From: Bacteroidales bacterium UBA6431
Lineage (GTDB): Bacteria > Bacteroidota > Bacteroidia > Bacteroidales > UBA932
NCBI GenBank assembly: GCA_002439095.1
Contig: DJOT01000035.1
Coordinates: 1-64,000, forward strand
DNA: 64,000 nucleotides
Direction: 5' to 3'
How positions within the stretch are numbered: the stretch's first letter is position 1; every line of letters starts with the position of its first letter. A program made the position numbers and the translations under genes. Shown one piece after another: positions 42,307 to 51,631 of the stretch. The notes below the pieces were generated by a model. It ran no database searches. It was not told the origin of the DNA and saw nothing but the letters and a program-made list of their open reading frames with translations.

Positions 42307-42683
42307 TGAGCAAAATTGTTGACGGACTCCTGTACAGCGAGTCACACGAGTGGGTGAAAGTCGATGGCAACGTGGCCATCATTGGCGTTTCTGACTTCGC
42401 ACAGAGCGAAATGGGGGACATCACTTATGTCGATATGCCTGACATCGACGACGAGTTCGGGGCAGGAGAGGATTTCGGCGCTCTTGAGAGCGTCAAAGCC
42501 TCAAGCGAGCTCATTACTCCCGTATCCGGCAAAGTGGTGGCCCGCAATGAGGAACTTGAAGACAAGCCTGAACTCATCAACGAAGATCCGTACAAGGCCT
42601 GGATCATCAAGATCGAGATGTCAGATACTTCTGAGCTGGACTCTCTCATGAACGCAGCCGCATACGCAAAAGCCACAGAATAA
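42306..42683 (+). CDS. gcvH: Glycine cleavage system H protein
   Basis: Lipoyl carrier protein that shuttles between P, T and L proteins. The 125-residue protein shows SHEWVKVDGNVAIIGVSDFA and the lipoylated lysine in LESVKASSELITPVSG (about residue 62). ATG 42306 gives the normal start; longer frames run through gcvT. gcvPA follows after 7 bases. Confidence 0.97.
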   Translation: MSKIVDGLLYSESHEWVKVDGNVAIIGVSDFAQSEMGDITYVDMPDIDDEFGAGEDFGALESVKASSELITPVSGKVVARNEELEDKPELINEDPYKAWIIKIEMSDTSELDSLMNAAAYAKATE

Positions 42684-42690
42684 GTAAAAT

Positions 42691-43995
42691 ATGGCAAAAT
42701 TCTGTTATTTTCCCCAGACGGAGGAAGATATCCGGGTGATGCTTGACAGGATAGGGGTCTCAAGTCTTGACGACCTCTATTCTGATGTTCCGCCCGAGTT
42801 CATCTTCAAAGGCGAGTACGACCTTCCGTCCGCCATGAGCGAGCAGCAGGTACGCGACTATTTCGAGAGTCTCGCGTCGAAGAACTCCAAGCTGAAGGTC
42901 TTCGTGGGACAGGGTGCCTATGACCATTACACCCCGGCCGTAATACCGTATATCACATCACGCAGCGAATTCCTCACTGCTTACACTCCGTACCAGTGCG
43001 AGATTTCGCAGGGCACGCTGCGATACATCTTCGAATGGCAGAGCATGATATGCAATCTCACCGGACTTGACTGCGCCAACGCCTCCATGTATGACGGCCC
43101 GACAGCCGCAGCGGAAGCGATGAGAATGTGCGTGGCAAGTACGAGAAAACGCAACTCAGTGCTTGTCTCGCAATCCCTGCTCCCTAACGTGCTCGACACG
43201 ATAAAAACATACGCCAAGTACGCGGGAATCAATGCGGTCATCTGTGATAACGTCACGGATGCCGTTGCTGAAGGCGGGCTCGATCTGGCAGGTGTAATCG
43301 TGCCGTCAATCAACCGTTACGGGGTGATGGAGGACCATACCGGACTTGCAGAACTCGTACATTCCCATGGAGCGCTGCTGGTCGAATACTGCGACCCGTC
43401 AGCTCTTGCAGTATTGAAGAGTCCGGCAGAATGGGGCGCTGACATAGCTGTAGGAGACGGACAGTCTCTCGGCATTCCGCTCTGCTACGGCGGTCCTTAT
43501 GTCGGCTTCATGGCATGCAGGGCAGAACTCATGCGCAAATTGCCTGGACGCATCGTCGGGCAGACTGAAGACGCATCCGGGAAGCGCTGCTATGTCCTTA
43601 CCCTGCAGGCAAGAGAGCAGCACATACGGCGCGAGAAGGCCACTTCCAACATCTGTTCAAACGAATCGCTCATGGCGCTCTGGTGCACGGTCTACCTTTC
43701 TCTCATGGGACCGGAAGGCCTCCGCCGGGTGAACGAGCTTTCGTACGCAGGAGCGCACCGCCTATACGATGGTCTGCTGAAGACAGGGAAGTTTGAGAAA
43801 GTCTTCGACAATGATTTCCTCAAGGAATTCGTACTCAAGCCGCTCTGCCCGGTCGACAAGCTGCAGAAAGCCCTGCTTGACGCCGGGTATTTCGCCGCCC
43901 TCCAGACGGAGGAAGGTTATGTGACATTCTGCGTCACCGAGAAACACGGGGCGGAAGAAATCGACAAAATTGTGGGAATCGTAAACGCTCTCTGA
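42691..43995 (+). CDS. gcvPA: Glycine dehydrogenase (decarboxylating) subunit 1
   Basis: N-terminal half of the split P protein, which decarboxylates glycine with subunit 2. The 434-residue protein has YHYTP-like [11 protein letters not shown], the [20 protein letters not shown] block as [15 protein letters not shown] and CYGGPYVGF. The two-subunit form is common outside proteobacteria. It lies between gcvH and gcvPB with gaps of 7 and 2 bases. Confidence 0.96.
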   Translation: MAKFCYFPQTEEDIRVMLDRIGVSSLDDLYSDVPPEFIFKGEYDLPSAMSEQQVRDYFESLASKNSKLKVFVGQGAYDHYTPAVIPYITSRSEFLTAYTPYQCEISQGTLRYIFEWQSMICNLTGLDCANASMYDGPTAAAEAMRMCVASTRKRNSVLVSQSLLPNVLDTIKTYAKYAGINAVICDNVTDAVAEGGLDLAGVIVPSINRYGVMEDHTGLAELVHSHGALLVEYCDPSALAVLKSPAEWGADIAVGDGQSLGIPLCYGGPYVGFMACRAELMRKLPGRIVGQTEDASGKRCYVLTLQAREQHIRREKATSNICSNESLMALWCTVYLSLMGPEGLRRVNELSYAGAHRLYDGLLKTGKFEKVFDNDFLKEFVLKPLCPVDKLQKALLDAGYFAALQTEEGYVTFCVTEKHGAEEIDKIVGIVNAL

Positions 43996-43997
43996 CA

Positions 43998-45374
43998 ATG
44001 AAATATTACGATAAACTCATATTCGAGCTGTCCCGTCCAGGACGGACAGGATATTCTCTCCCCGAGACGGACTGTACACTCCCGTCAGAGGGGGAAGTGT
44101 GGAGGAAATCAGTCCTAAAACTCCCTGAAGTCAGTGAGCCGGATGTAGTCCGCCACTACACAAATCTGAGCCAGATGAATTTCGGAGTGGACACCGGATT
44201 CTACCCTCTCGGATCCTGCACAATGAAATATAATCCGAAGCTCAACGAGGAGATTGCGGCAATGCCAGGCTTTGCCGGACTGCATCCGCTGCAGCCTTCG
44301 GAGACCGTCAAAGGAGCAAAGGCTGTGCTGGACGGCATAGACAAGGCCCTCTGCTCTATCACGGGAATGAAGAAATTCACATTCCTTCCATGCGCCGGAG
44401 CACATGGTGAACTCACCGGACTGATGCTGATGAGAGAGTACCACTTCAGCCGCGGCGATTTCGCCCGGAAGAAAGTGATAGTACCTGACAGCGCACACGG
44501 CACCAACCCGGCCTCAGCCGCAGTCTGCGGCCTGGAGATAGTTGTCGTCAAGTCCAAGGCTGACGGGCTTGTGGATGTGGAGGATCTCAGACCGCTGCTC
44601 GGCGATGACATCGCCGGCATCATGATGACCAACCCCAACACGCTCGGACTCTTCGAGCGCGACATCAAGGAAATCGCGGCGCTTGTGCATGGATGCGGCG
44701 GACTGCTCTACTATGACGGTGCCAACATGAATCCGCTTCTCGGGGCGGTACGCCCGGGGGATATGGGATTCGATATCATGCATCTCAACCTCCACAAGAC
44801 CTTTGCGACACCGCACGGCGGCGGCGGTCCTGGAAGCGGTCCTGTCGGCGTGGCTGAACGTCTGGTCAAGTTTGTGGATGTACCTCGCGTAAGCGGATTC
44901 CACGGGAATTTCGGAGTCATCTTGAGGGCCTATGCCTATATATTGAGTCTCGGCAGGGAGAATATCAAAATGGCCGGCAAGCTCGCAACTCTTGGAGCCA
45001 ACTACATCAAAGAGAGCCTGAAGGACTGCTACAAACTGCCTATAAAGACTGTCTGCAAGCACGAATTCGTATTTGACGGGCTGCTCGATGCCAACGGAGT
45101 AAGCACGCTTGATGTCGCGAAGCGCCTTCTGGACTACGGATTCCATGCTCCGACCATCTATTTCCCTTTGCTTTTCCATCAGGCGATCATGATCGAGCCG
45201 ACTGAGACAGAATCACTTGAGACTCTTGACAGTTTCATCGAAGTCATGCGCAAGATCGCCGGTGAGGCGAAAGCCGATCCGCAGCTCCTGCACTCGGCAC
45301 CTCATAACACTCCTGTCGGACGTCCTGACGAGACGCGTGCCGCTCGCCAACCGATAGTGAGATACGAAGATTGA
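43998..45374 (+). CDS. gcvPB: Glycine dehydrogenase (decarboxylating) subunit 2
   Basis: PLP-bearing half of the split P protein. The 458-residue protein has [11 protein letters not shown] at the start, [33 protein letters not shown] and the PLP lysine in [16 protein letters not shown] (about residue 264). It is two bases after gcvPA. Its stop overlaps the alternative TTG start of the next gene. Confidence 0.97.
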   Translation: MKYYDKLIFELSRPGRTGYSLPETDCTLPSEGEVWRKSVLKLPEVSEPDVVRHYTNLSQMNFGVDTGFYPLGSCTMKYNPKLNEEIAAMPGFAGLHPLQPSETVKGAKAVLDGIDKALCSITGMKKFTFLPCAGAHGELTGLMLMREYHFSRGDFARKKVIVPDSAHGTNPASAAVCGLEIVVVKSKADGLVDVEDLRPLLGDDIAGIMMTNPNTLGLFERDIKEIAALVHGCGGLLYYDGANMNPLLGAVRPGDMGFDIMHLNLHKTFATPHGGGGPGSGPVGVAERLVKFVDVPRVSGFHGNFGVILRAYAYILSLGRENIKMAGKLATLGANYIKESLKDCYKLPIKTVCKHEFVFDGLLDANGVSTLDVAKRLLDYGFHAPTIYFPLLFHQAIMIEPTETESLETLDSFIEVMRKIAGEAKADPQLLHSAPHNTPVGRPDETRAARQPIVRYED

Positions 45375-45376
45375 GG

Positions 45377-46195
45377 ATGAAAAAGAGTTATAAAGGACTG
45401 CTCATACTGATTATCCCTTTCGTTGCGGGTTTCCTTGCCGGCTTTCTGGTCGGGGGAACCCGCAACAAGGAAAAGGGGAGCATGGAGCAACAGCAGATTG
45501 CCGCCGAAGAAATAAAAGAAGAGAAAGCCGACTCCGATCTCGAAGCACAGATAGAGGAGGAAGCATCGATGCCCGATATTCAGGGAGACGATGTGGACGG
45601 AACGGGAGAGTCCCACTCAAAGGAAGTGATCTACTATGGCAAGAGGCTGAAATATGCTGCAATATTCGCAGATCTTAATCCGGCCCATCTGGATGCCGCC
45701 AGAAAACTCGGACTTCAGTCAATTCCACAGACAAGGTCGGAGCTCGCAAACCTTCCGGAGCTCGTCAAAGTATCTGATAATGATTACTATGTAGTGGACG
45801 ACCTCAAATACTCCATGCCATATCTGACAAGGCGTGCCGCAGAAGAACTTGATACGATAGGCAAGGCTTTCAAGGATTCGCTTTCATCAAAGAAACTTCT
45901 TGACTACAAACTTGTGGTCTCCTCTCTGCTGCGCACCGAAGAGGATGTCAAAAGACTTCGCCGCAGCGGAAACCCCAATGCCAGCGACAATTCCGCCCAC
46001 TGCTACGCCACGACGTTTGACATTACCTACACACGGTATTATCGAGAAGAAGAGTCTGATGCATTCATGCAGCCGTACGAACTCACCAAAGTGCTCGGGG
46101 AAGTCTTGCGCGATCAGAAAAAAGCCGGAAGATGTCTGGTCAAATATGAGCGCAAAGAGCATTGCTTCCATATAACATCCACTCTGTCCGACTGA
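45377..46195 (+). CDS. DUF5715-like membrane-anchored protein, M15 peptidase-like fold
   Basis: The 272-residue product has one N-terminal membrane anchor (GLLILIIPFVAGFLAGFLVG), an acidic linker (about 30-80) and a C-terminal domain with SAHCYATTFDITYTRY and KEHCFHITST. The spaced H-x6-D and H-x-x-H/H-x-I residues resemble the zinc site of D-Ala-D-Ala carboxypeptidases of family M15, as noted for DUF5715. Activity is inferred. ATG 45377 is preferred over TTG 45371. It is the last gene of the glycine cleavage operon and ends in a strong hairpin. Confidence 0.75.
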   Translation: MKKSYKGLLILIIPFVAGFLAGFLVGGTRNKEKGSMEQQQIAAEEIKEEKADSDLEAQIEEEASMPDIQGDDVDGTGESHSKEVIYYGKRLKYAAIFADLNPAHLDAARKLGLQSIPQTRSELANLPELVKVSDNDYYVVDDLKYSMPYLTRRAAEELDTIGKAFKDSLSSKKLLDYKLVVSSLLRTEEDVKRLRRSGNPNASDNSAHCYATTFDITYTRYYREEESDAFMQPYELTKVLGEVLRDQKKAGRCLVKYERKEHCFHITSTLSD

Positions 46196-46196
46196 C

Positions 46197-46226
46197 AAGT
46201 AACGCGCCTAATGAGGCGCGTTACTT
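46197..46226. terminator. Bidirectional hairpin at converging ends
   Basis: AAGTAACGCGCCT (46197-46209) and AGGCGCGTTACTT (46214-46226) form a perfect 13-bp stem with loop AATG. It sits over the last codons of trmO and just after the DUF5715-like gene. Confidence 0.75.
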
Positions 46227-46885
46227 ATTTCTATGACATGCAGTGTCTCACCGCAGACAGAGAAACGGACATTGTAACCATGAAAAAGCAAGCCGTAAAT
46301 CCTGTCCGGGTCATCGTGATACTGCGGTCGAGGATCTTCCGCGAGCAATTCCCGGAGAGCATCCAGTTCTCGTGCCGGGAACAAAGCTTCGACATCCGGA
46401 GAGAACTCCACTCTCAACTTACCCCAGGCATTATAGTCAGTAAAGCCGCTGCGTATGCCGACATGGCAGTCGGCATATTCTATATACGGCTTGATATCGA
46501 ATATCGGTGTGCCGTCTGCAAGATCCGCCCCGAGGACATCAATGACCCCGGAGTCGCGATCCACGGAAGAGATCTTCACAGAACTTAGCCCCAATGGATT
46601 AGGGCGAAATGGGGAGCGAGATGCAAATACTCCCACACGAGTGTTGCCGCCAAGCCTTGGCGGTCGCACTGTAAGATGCGCTGACGAGGCGGGCCGATTG
46701 AGATTGAACCCCCATATAAGCCACAGGTAATCGAATTCTTCAAGTCCACGCAGAGCCTCACCGGAGCGGAATTCCTTCTCCAGAACTATCTGCCCAGACA
46801 GGGAAGAGGCAAGGCCTGACTGTCTCGGCAGCCCGAACTTGCCTCCTACAGGGGAACGGAAAAAAGCAACCGGCTTAATCTCCAC
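46208..46885 (-). CDS. trmO: tRNA (t6A37) N6-methyltransferase TrmO (TsaA family)
   Basis: Methylates N6-threonylcarbamoyladenosine at position 37 of threonine tRNAs using SAM. The 225-residue protein has the family blocks FRSPVGGKFGLPRQ, GFNLNRP, RSPFRPNPLGLSSVKI and LADGTPIFDIKPYIEYAD. Start ATG 46885 overlaps the upstream M23 peptidase gene by 11 bases, so it is translated from the same message. The C-terminal domain is slightly longer than in minimal members. Confidence 0.92.
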   Translation of the reverse strand: MEIKPVAFFRSPVGGKFGLPRQSGLASSLSGQIVLEKEFRSGEALRGLEEFDYLWLIWGFNLNRPASSAHLTVRPPRLGGNTRVGVFASRSPFRPNPLGLSSVKISSVDRDSGVIDVLGADLADGTPIFDIKPYIEYADCHVGIRSGFTDYNAWGKLRVEFSPDVEALFPARELDALRELLAEDPRPQYHDDPDRIYGLLFHGYNVRFSVCGETLHVIEISNAPH

Positions 46886-48134
46886 TTTGCTGCACTCTTA
46901 CGCTGTCCGAAGGGGCCGGCATGGCGCCCGCTTCTACCATATACTTGTCATACAGGGTGTTGAACTCCTGCATATACTTCTTGTTCAAAGGCTCCGAAGC
47001 CGGAGAGTTGAGAGAAAGCGGGTCAATAGGACGTCCTTTCTCCCAGATCCGGAAGTCAAGGTGCGGCCCTGTGGCTGTACCGGTGGCACCGACATAGCCT
47101 ATAAGCTGTCCCTGCGATACACGGGTACCCGCCTTGATGCCTTTGGCGAACTTCGACAGGTGCATATAGCAACTTTCATAGCCCTGCATATGCTTGATCC
47201 GGATGCGGTTTCCGCCGCCGGTCGGATCCCAGCCGCACTTTGTCACTACACCATCTCCGATGGCATGCACTTCAGTGCCTGTCGGAGCGGCATAATCAAC
47301 CGCCGTATGCGCCTTTACCTTTCCTGTCACAGGATGCTTGCGGTGATATGAAAAACGGCTACTGATGCGGTTGTATTTCAGAGGAGCCTTCAAGAACATC
47401 CTTTTAAGACTCACGCCCCCTTTGTCCCAGTAAGTGTTGCCGCCACCTTCTGCTGTCTGGAAACGGACAGCGGCCACCTGCTTGCCGTCACTTCCGCTGA
47501 AGAGGCTGAAATGCACGGTATCTATGGACACGACCTCATTTTCGCAGACGGTCTGGGAATAGATGACACGGAAACGGTCACCCTCCCTGAGAGTAAAGAA
47601 ATTCACGCTCCACTGGTAGATGTCCGCCAAGCTCATTATGAGATTTGGGGAGGCACCGGCAGCTTTCATGTCGTTCCACAGCGAACTGCGGATCGTGACA
47701 TCAGCGAGTCTCCGCTGCTTCTCCACAGGTTTGTCTACATTCCATATCGCAAGCGAATCCGTGCACTGGAACACTGTTGAGCGCACACGGTCCTGCTCGT
47801 AGACCACATAACGCAGAATCCTGCTGCTATCCGTCTGGTCGTAATATGCATGGATATGGTTGCCGGCACGCATCTTACGCAAGTCAAACACATCACGGCT
47901 GCAAAGCGTGCTGAGCGTGTATGCGTCAGAGGCGCTCATCCCGAGACGCCGCATCAGCACGGAGAAAGTGTCGCCGCTGCGGAGCACCGTAGTGTCTGCA
48001 ACATATTTGTCTGTATAGAAGCCGAGCGGCGGGGGAGTGTTGTCCGTCTCTTCAACGCCTGCCGCCCCGTTTTTTTGTCCGCAGGCCGCGACAACCAGGG
48101 CCACTGCGGCAAGAATATAAAACTTTGTTTTCAT
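46875..48134 (-). CDS. M23 family metallopeptidase lipoprotein
   Basis: The 419-residue protein has a lipobox VAACGQ, an OapA/LysM-like N-terminal region (VLRSGDTFSVLMRRLGMSAS), a middle domain, and a C-terminal LytM domain with zinc ligands in HTAVDYAAPTGT and the late GPHLDFRIW, plus the typical GATGTATGPH block. It should act on peptidoglycan cross-links in the periplasm, or activate an amidase if the site is inactive. The HLDF form instead of HLHF is common in Bacteroidota. It starts 3 bases after the HerA-like gene. Confidence 0.9.
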   Translation of the reverse strand: MKTKFYILAAVALVVAACGQKNGAAGVEETDNTPPPLGFYTDKYVADTTVLRSGDTFSVLMRRLGMSASDAYTLSTLCSRDVFDLRKMRAGNHIHAYYDQTDSSRILRYVVYEQDRVRSTVFQCTDSLAIWNVDKPVEKQRRLADVTIRSSLWNDMKAAGASPNLIMSLADIYQWSVNFFTLREGDRFRVIYSQTVCENEVVSIDTVHFSLFSGSDGKQVAAVRFQTAEGGGNTYWDKGGVSLKRMFLKAPLKYNRISSRFSYHRKHPVTGKVKAHTAVDYAAPTGTEVHAIGDGVVTKCGWDPTGGGNRIRIKHMQGYESCYMHLSKFAKGIKAGTRVSQGQLIGYVGATGTATGPHLDFRIWEKGRPIDPLSLNSPASEPLNKKYMQEFNTLYDKYMVEAGAMPAPSDSVRVQQSGD

Positions 48135-48136
48135 GA

Positions 48137-49693
48137 TTACTTTATGAGACTCCCAAGTATGCTGCGTGTCAGCGTGCGGAGAGCACTTGTGGCAGCACTT
48201 GAAATCGCCTTGTCCGCTGTGCTTTTTCTTGATTTGCTCTTTTTCCCGGTTATCGCATTGGCCGCCGCTGTTCCGGCGCTACGGCTGACACTGGTGATGG
48301 CTGCGGTAGCTGCCGCCGTGAGTACAGCTCCTCCTATCTTGGCAGCCTTGCTCCGGCCTGCACGCGAATCTTTCTCCGCCTTAAGCTGCTCCTGTTCCTC
48401 AGCGGCGCGCCGGCTGTCAGCAAGAAGCACTTCAAAGGCGGATTCCCGGTCAATAGGAGTATCATATTTACCCCGAAGAGGCGAGGAGTTGCGAATGTCC
48501 AACCTCTGCCCCTCGCTAATTGCCCCTATCTGGCTCAGAGGAAAGAGAATCTTCGCGCGCTGAACCACGGACGGGGCGCCATTCGCATCGAGGAAACTTA
48601 CAAGGGCCTCACCGGTAGAAAGGTTCATGATCGCATCTTCAGTCTTGAACTCAGGATTGGCTCTGAATGTCTCCGCAGCAGCACGCACCGCCTTCTGATC
48701 TTTCGGTGTATAAGCCCGCAGCGCATGCTGGATGCGGTTTCCAAGCTGGCCCAAGACGGAATCAGGGATGTCAGAGGGGTTCTGGGTGATGAAATAAACG
48801 CCCACACCCTTGCTCCGGATGAGCCTTATGACCTGCTCGATCTTAGCAACGAGAGCCGGAGAGGTATCGGTGAAGAGCGTATGGGCTTCATCAAAAAAGA
48901 ATACGAGTTTAGGGAGTTCAAGATCGCCGACTTCCGGGAGTGTTTCGAAAATCTCCGACAGAAGCCATAGCAAGAATGATGAGTAAAGCTTCGGATTCTG
49001 CATCAGTTTGTCAGCCGCCAGGACACTCATGACTCCCATGCCGGCTTCTGTGGCGAAAAGGTCCTGGATTTCAAAAGACGGCTCGCCGAAGAATTTGTCG
49101 GCGCCCTCGTTCTCCAAAGAGAGGATTGCACGCTGTATCGCCCCTACGCTTGCCGTAGTCACGCTGCCGTATTGAGAGCGGAGTTCAGAAGCGTGCTGCG
49201 AGACATATCCGAGCATGGCGCGCAAATCCTTTATGTCAATCAGCAGCAGCCCTTTTTCGTCCGCTACGCGGAACACGATGTCAAGAACCCCCGACTGGAC
49301 ATCATTCAGGTTCAGAAGCCGTCCGAGAAGCTGCGGCCCCATATCAGATATGGTCGTGCGCATAGGATGACCCTGCTCACCGAATACGTCATAGAGCCGA
49401 ACCGGGCAGCCTTCAAAATGAGGGGAACTTATGCCGAACTCGGCGCAGCGTTTCTCAATGAAAGAAGTCATCCTGCCAGGCTGGCTGATGCCCGAGAGAT
49501 CCCCCTTCATGTCTGCCATGAAGCAGGGAACCCCGGCCTGGCTGAATGTCTCTGCGAGAACCTGCAGTGAAACCGTCTTGCCGGTACCTGTAGCTCCGGC
49601 TATGAGGCCATGGCGGTTGGCCATGCGGCCTACAATACTTATCGGCCCAGAAGGTGCGTGGGCCACGTATAATCCTTTTTCTCTGTCGTACAT
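48137..49693 (-). CDS. HerA-like ATPase (DUF853)
   Basis: The 518-residue protein has Walker A GATGTGKTVSLQ (about residues 28-39), FMADMKGDLSG, Walker B KLVFFFDEAHTLF and ITQNPSDIPDSVLGQLGNRI. It belongs to DUF853, FtsK/HerA-type ATPases of unknown substrate. A low-complexity Ala/Ser/Lys-rich tail follows from about residue 430. ATG 49693 (MYDREKGLYVAH) fits the family; the longer frame crosses the intergenic region. It heads an operon with the M23 peptidase and trmO. A TAATTTTG word (49707-49700, minus) may be its -7 box. Confidence 0.85.
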   Translation of the reverse strand: MYDREKGLYVAHAPSGPISIVGRMANRHGLIAGATGTGKTVSLQVLAETFSQAGVPCFMADMKGDLSGISQPGRMTSFIEKRCAEFGISSPHFEGCPVRLYDVFGEQGHPMRTTISDMGPQLLGRLLNLNDVQSGVLDIVFRVADEKGLLLIDIKDLRAMLGYVSQHASELRSQYGSVTTASVGAIQRAILSLENEGADKFFGEPSFEIQDLFATEAGMGVMSVLAADKLMQNPKLYSSFLLWLLSEIFETLPEVGDLELPKLVFFFDEAHTLFTDTSPALVAKIEQVIRLIRSKGVGVYFITQNPSDIPDSVLGQLGNRIQHALRAYTPKDQKAVRAAAETFRANPEFKTEDAIMNLSTGEALVSFLDANGAPSVVQRAKILFPLSQIGAISEGQRLDIRNSSPLRGKYDTPIDRESAFEVLLADSRRAAEEQEQLKAEKDSRAGRSKAAKIGGAVLTAAATAAITSVSRSAGTAAANAITGKKSKSRKSTADKAISSAATSALRTLTRSILGSLIK

Positions 49694-49785
49694 ATTTTTC
49701 AAAATTACGAAAAAACTTCCTATAATTGCACGAAAATCGGCTGCGGAGGTGTTTTTGCGCATATGCGGCCACAAAAAAATCAATT

Positions 49786-50457
49786 ATGAAGAAGTATTTC
49801 GCTGAATTTGTCGGAACCATGGTTCTGACCCTTCTTGGCTGCGGCACGGCTGTATTCGTCGGCTGCGGCACAACTGCCGGCGTAGTCGGCACCGCACTGG
49901 CATTCGGCCTTTCTGTCGTGGCCATGGCCTACACCATCGGAGGCATCTCAGGCTGCCACATCAACCCCGCAATCACGCTCGGTGTAGCCATCTCCGGCAG
50001 GATGAGCTGGAAAGACGCGTTCGGCTACTGGGCCGGCCAGATTCTCGGAGGCATTTTGGGAGCCGCAATTCTCTACCTCATCGTGACTGTCACAGGTGCC
50101 CCTGGAGCCATGGGTGACCCTTCCGGACTCGGAGCCAACGGCGTCGCAAATGCAGGTGGCCCTGCAGGTGCCCTGCTCGTGGAGCTTATAGCGACATTCA
50201 TCTTCGTGCTTGTTGTGCTCGGAACCACTGACGAGAAAAAAGGAGCAGGCAGTTTTGCCGGTCTCGCAATCGGATTGAGCCTCGTGCTGATTCACCTCGT
50301 ATGCATCAATCTCACCGGCACCTCAGTGAATCCGGCGCGTTCGCTTGGCCCGGCCCTGTTCGTCGGAGGTGAGGCCCTGAGCAATGTCTGGGTCTTCTTT
50401 GCCGGCCCGTTGGCAGGCGGTGTTCTCGCCGCCCTTGTCTGGAAAGCATTGAAATAG
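49786..50457 (+). CDS. aqpZ: Aquaporin Z
   Basis: Water channel of the inner membrane. The 223-residue protein has six membrane segments, two half-helices with the NPA motifs in GCHINPAITLG and TSVNPARSLGPAL, and the selectivity arginine after the second NPA. Length is usual for AqpZ. ATG 49786 gives the standard MKKYFAEFVGT start. A terminator follows 25 bases after the stop. Confidence 0.95.
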   Translation: MKKYFAEFVGTMVLTLLGCGTAVFVGCGTTAGVVGTALAFGLSVVAMAYTIGGISGCHINPAITLGVAISGRMSWKDAFGYWAGQILGGILGAAILYLIVTVTGAPGAMGDPSGLGANGVANAGGPAGALLVELIATFIFVLVVLGTTDEKKGAGSFAGLAIGLSLVLIHLVCINLTGTSVNPARSLGPALFVGGEALSNVWVFFAGPLAGGVLAALVWKALK

Positions 50458-50481
50458 AATTTATACATATATTATAAAAGC

Positions 50482-50513
50482 AGAGCGGAGCCGCACAGGC
50501 CCCGCTCTTTTTT
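50482..50513 (+). terminator. Terminator after aqpZ
   Basis: AGAGCGG (50482-50488) and CCGCTCT (50502-50508), extended by GCC/GGC inside, are followed by TTTTTT. Confidence 0.8.
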
Positions 50514-50535
50514 GTTTAACAAAATCATTCCAATC

Positions 50536-51447
50536 ATGACCAGCATCACAACAGCAAGTTTCAAAGACTACATCAGCAGGCTTTCTTCAAGGATGAAAGA
50601 GTCCGGGCAATTTGGAACAGCCCGCAACTACGTCAGGGCAAAGAACAGTTTCACAAGATTTCTGAAATCCAGCCAAACCGGCAACACTGAGATAGATGAG
50701 AAGTTGATATGCGCTTACAGCGATTACCTTATCGGGCTCGGACTCGTACGCAACACGACCTCCTTCTATATGAGGATTCTGCGTTCAGCATACAACAAGG
50801 CTGTTTCTGAAGGCTTGGGAGAGCAGACAATGCCGTTCAGAAAGGTTTATACCGGCGTCGACACCACCCGCAAGCGAGCCCTAAACGAAAACGACATCCG
50901 TAAACTACTGAAAATGAACCTGCATTCTGACAAGAGAATGGAGCTGGCACGCGATCTTTTCGCATTCAGTTATTTCACTCGCGGCATGTCATTCGTAGAC
51001 ATGTCATTCCTCAAGAGAAAGGACGCCGACAACGGGGCCATCACGTACATCAGAAGAAAGACAGGCCAAAAGATGTCCATAAAATCCGAACCGTGCATCC
51101 AGAAGATAATAAGCAAGTACGTCACAGGGAAGAGGGAGTACATTTTCCCACTGTTGACGAGCACAGACCCGCAAAAAGCGTACAGAGAATATGAAAGCGC
51201 TTTGTCCTGGTACAACCGCACACTCAAATCGCTGGCGCTGAAAAGCGGAATAATGGAGGGGTTGACCTCATACGTGTCACGCCACAGTTGGGCCACTTCA
51301 GCTAGGGATCACCACGTATCGCTTTCAGTCATAAGCGCCGGGATGGGGCATACGTCGGAGAAGACCACAAGAATCTACCTAACCTCGATGGACAATTCAG
51401 AAATAGATGCAGCAAACAGGAAACTGCTTGTGGCATTAGACATCTAA
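50536..51447 (+). CDS. Solo tyrosine recombinase (Bacteroidota invertase/integrase type)
   Basis: The 303-residue protein has a SAM-like domain (FKDYISRLSSRMKESGQ) and a catalytic domain with Arg149 in YFTRGMSF, SYVSRHSWAT and GHTSEKTTRIYL, where Tyr is the nucleophile. In the second box Tyr stands where most members have His, a variant known in the Tsr-type recombinases of Bacteroides that invert surface-gene promoters. It is alone, between aqpZ and tRNA-Phe, with a terminator on both sides. No obvious inverted repeats were seen nearby, so the target is unknown. Confidence 0.85.
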   Translation: MTSITTASFKDYISRLSSRMKESGQFGTARNYVRAKNSFTRFLKSSQTGNTEIDEKLICAYSDYLIGLGLVRNTTSFYMRILRSAYNKAVSEGLGEQTMPFRKVYTGVDTTRKRALNENDIRKLLKMNLHSDKRMELARDLFAFSYFTRGMSFVDMSFLKRKDADNGAITYIRRKTGQKMSIKSEPCIQKIISKYVTGKREYIFPLLTSTDPQKAYREYESALSWYNRTLKSLALKSGIMEGLTSYVSRHSWATSARDHHVSLSVISAGMGHTSEKTTRIYLTSMDNSEIDAANRKLLVALDI

Positions 51448-51453
51448 AAAAAA

Positions 51454-51475
51454 GGAGACCGATAAATCGGTCTCC
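51454..51475. terminator. Terminator shared by recombinase and tRNA-Phe
   Basis: GGAGACCGA-TAAA-TCGGTCTCC is a perfect 9-bp stem. On the minus strand it is followed by a run of eight T, so it chiefly ends the tRNA-Phe transcript. Confidence 0.8.
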
Positions 51476-51480
51476 TCAAG

Positions 51481-51553
51481 TGGTGCTGGCAGGAGTTGAA
51501 CCGGCGACACATGGATTTTCAGTCCATTGCTCTACCACCTGAGCTACAGCACC
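51481..51553 (-). tRNA. tRNA-Phe (GAA)
   Basis: The minus strand folds into a 73-nt cloverleaf. Acceptor GGTGCTG pairs with CAGCACC; anticodon stem ATGGA/TCCAT carries loop CTGAAAA with anticodon GAA; the T arm has GGTTCAACTCC. CCA is not encoded, in contrast to tRNA-Cys in this window. Confidence 0.95.
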
Positions 51554-51631
51554 TCATTGCCCTAACGGGAATGCAAAGGTAGACAAAAAATATGAACCTG
51601 CAAATGTTCGGGCAAAGTTTTTTGAAAAAAT

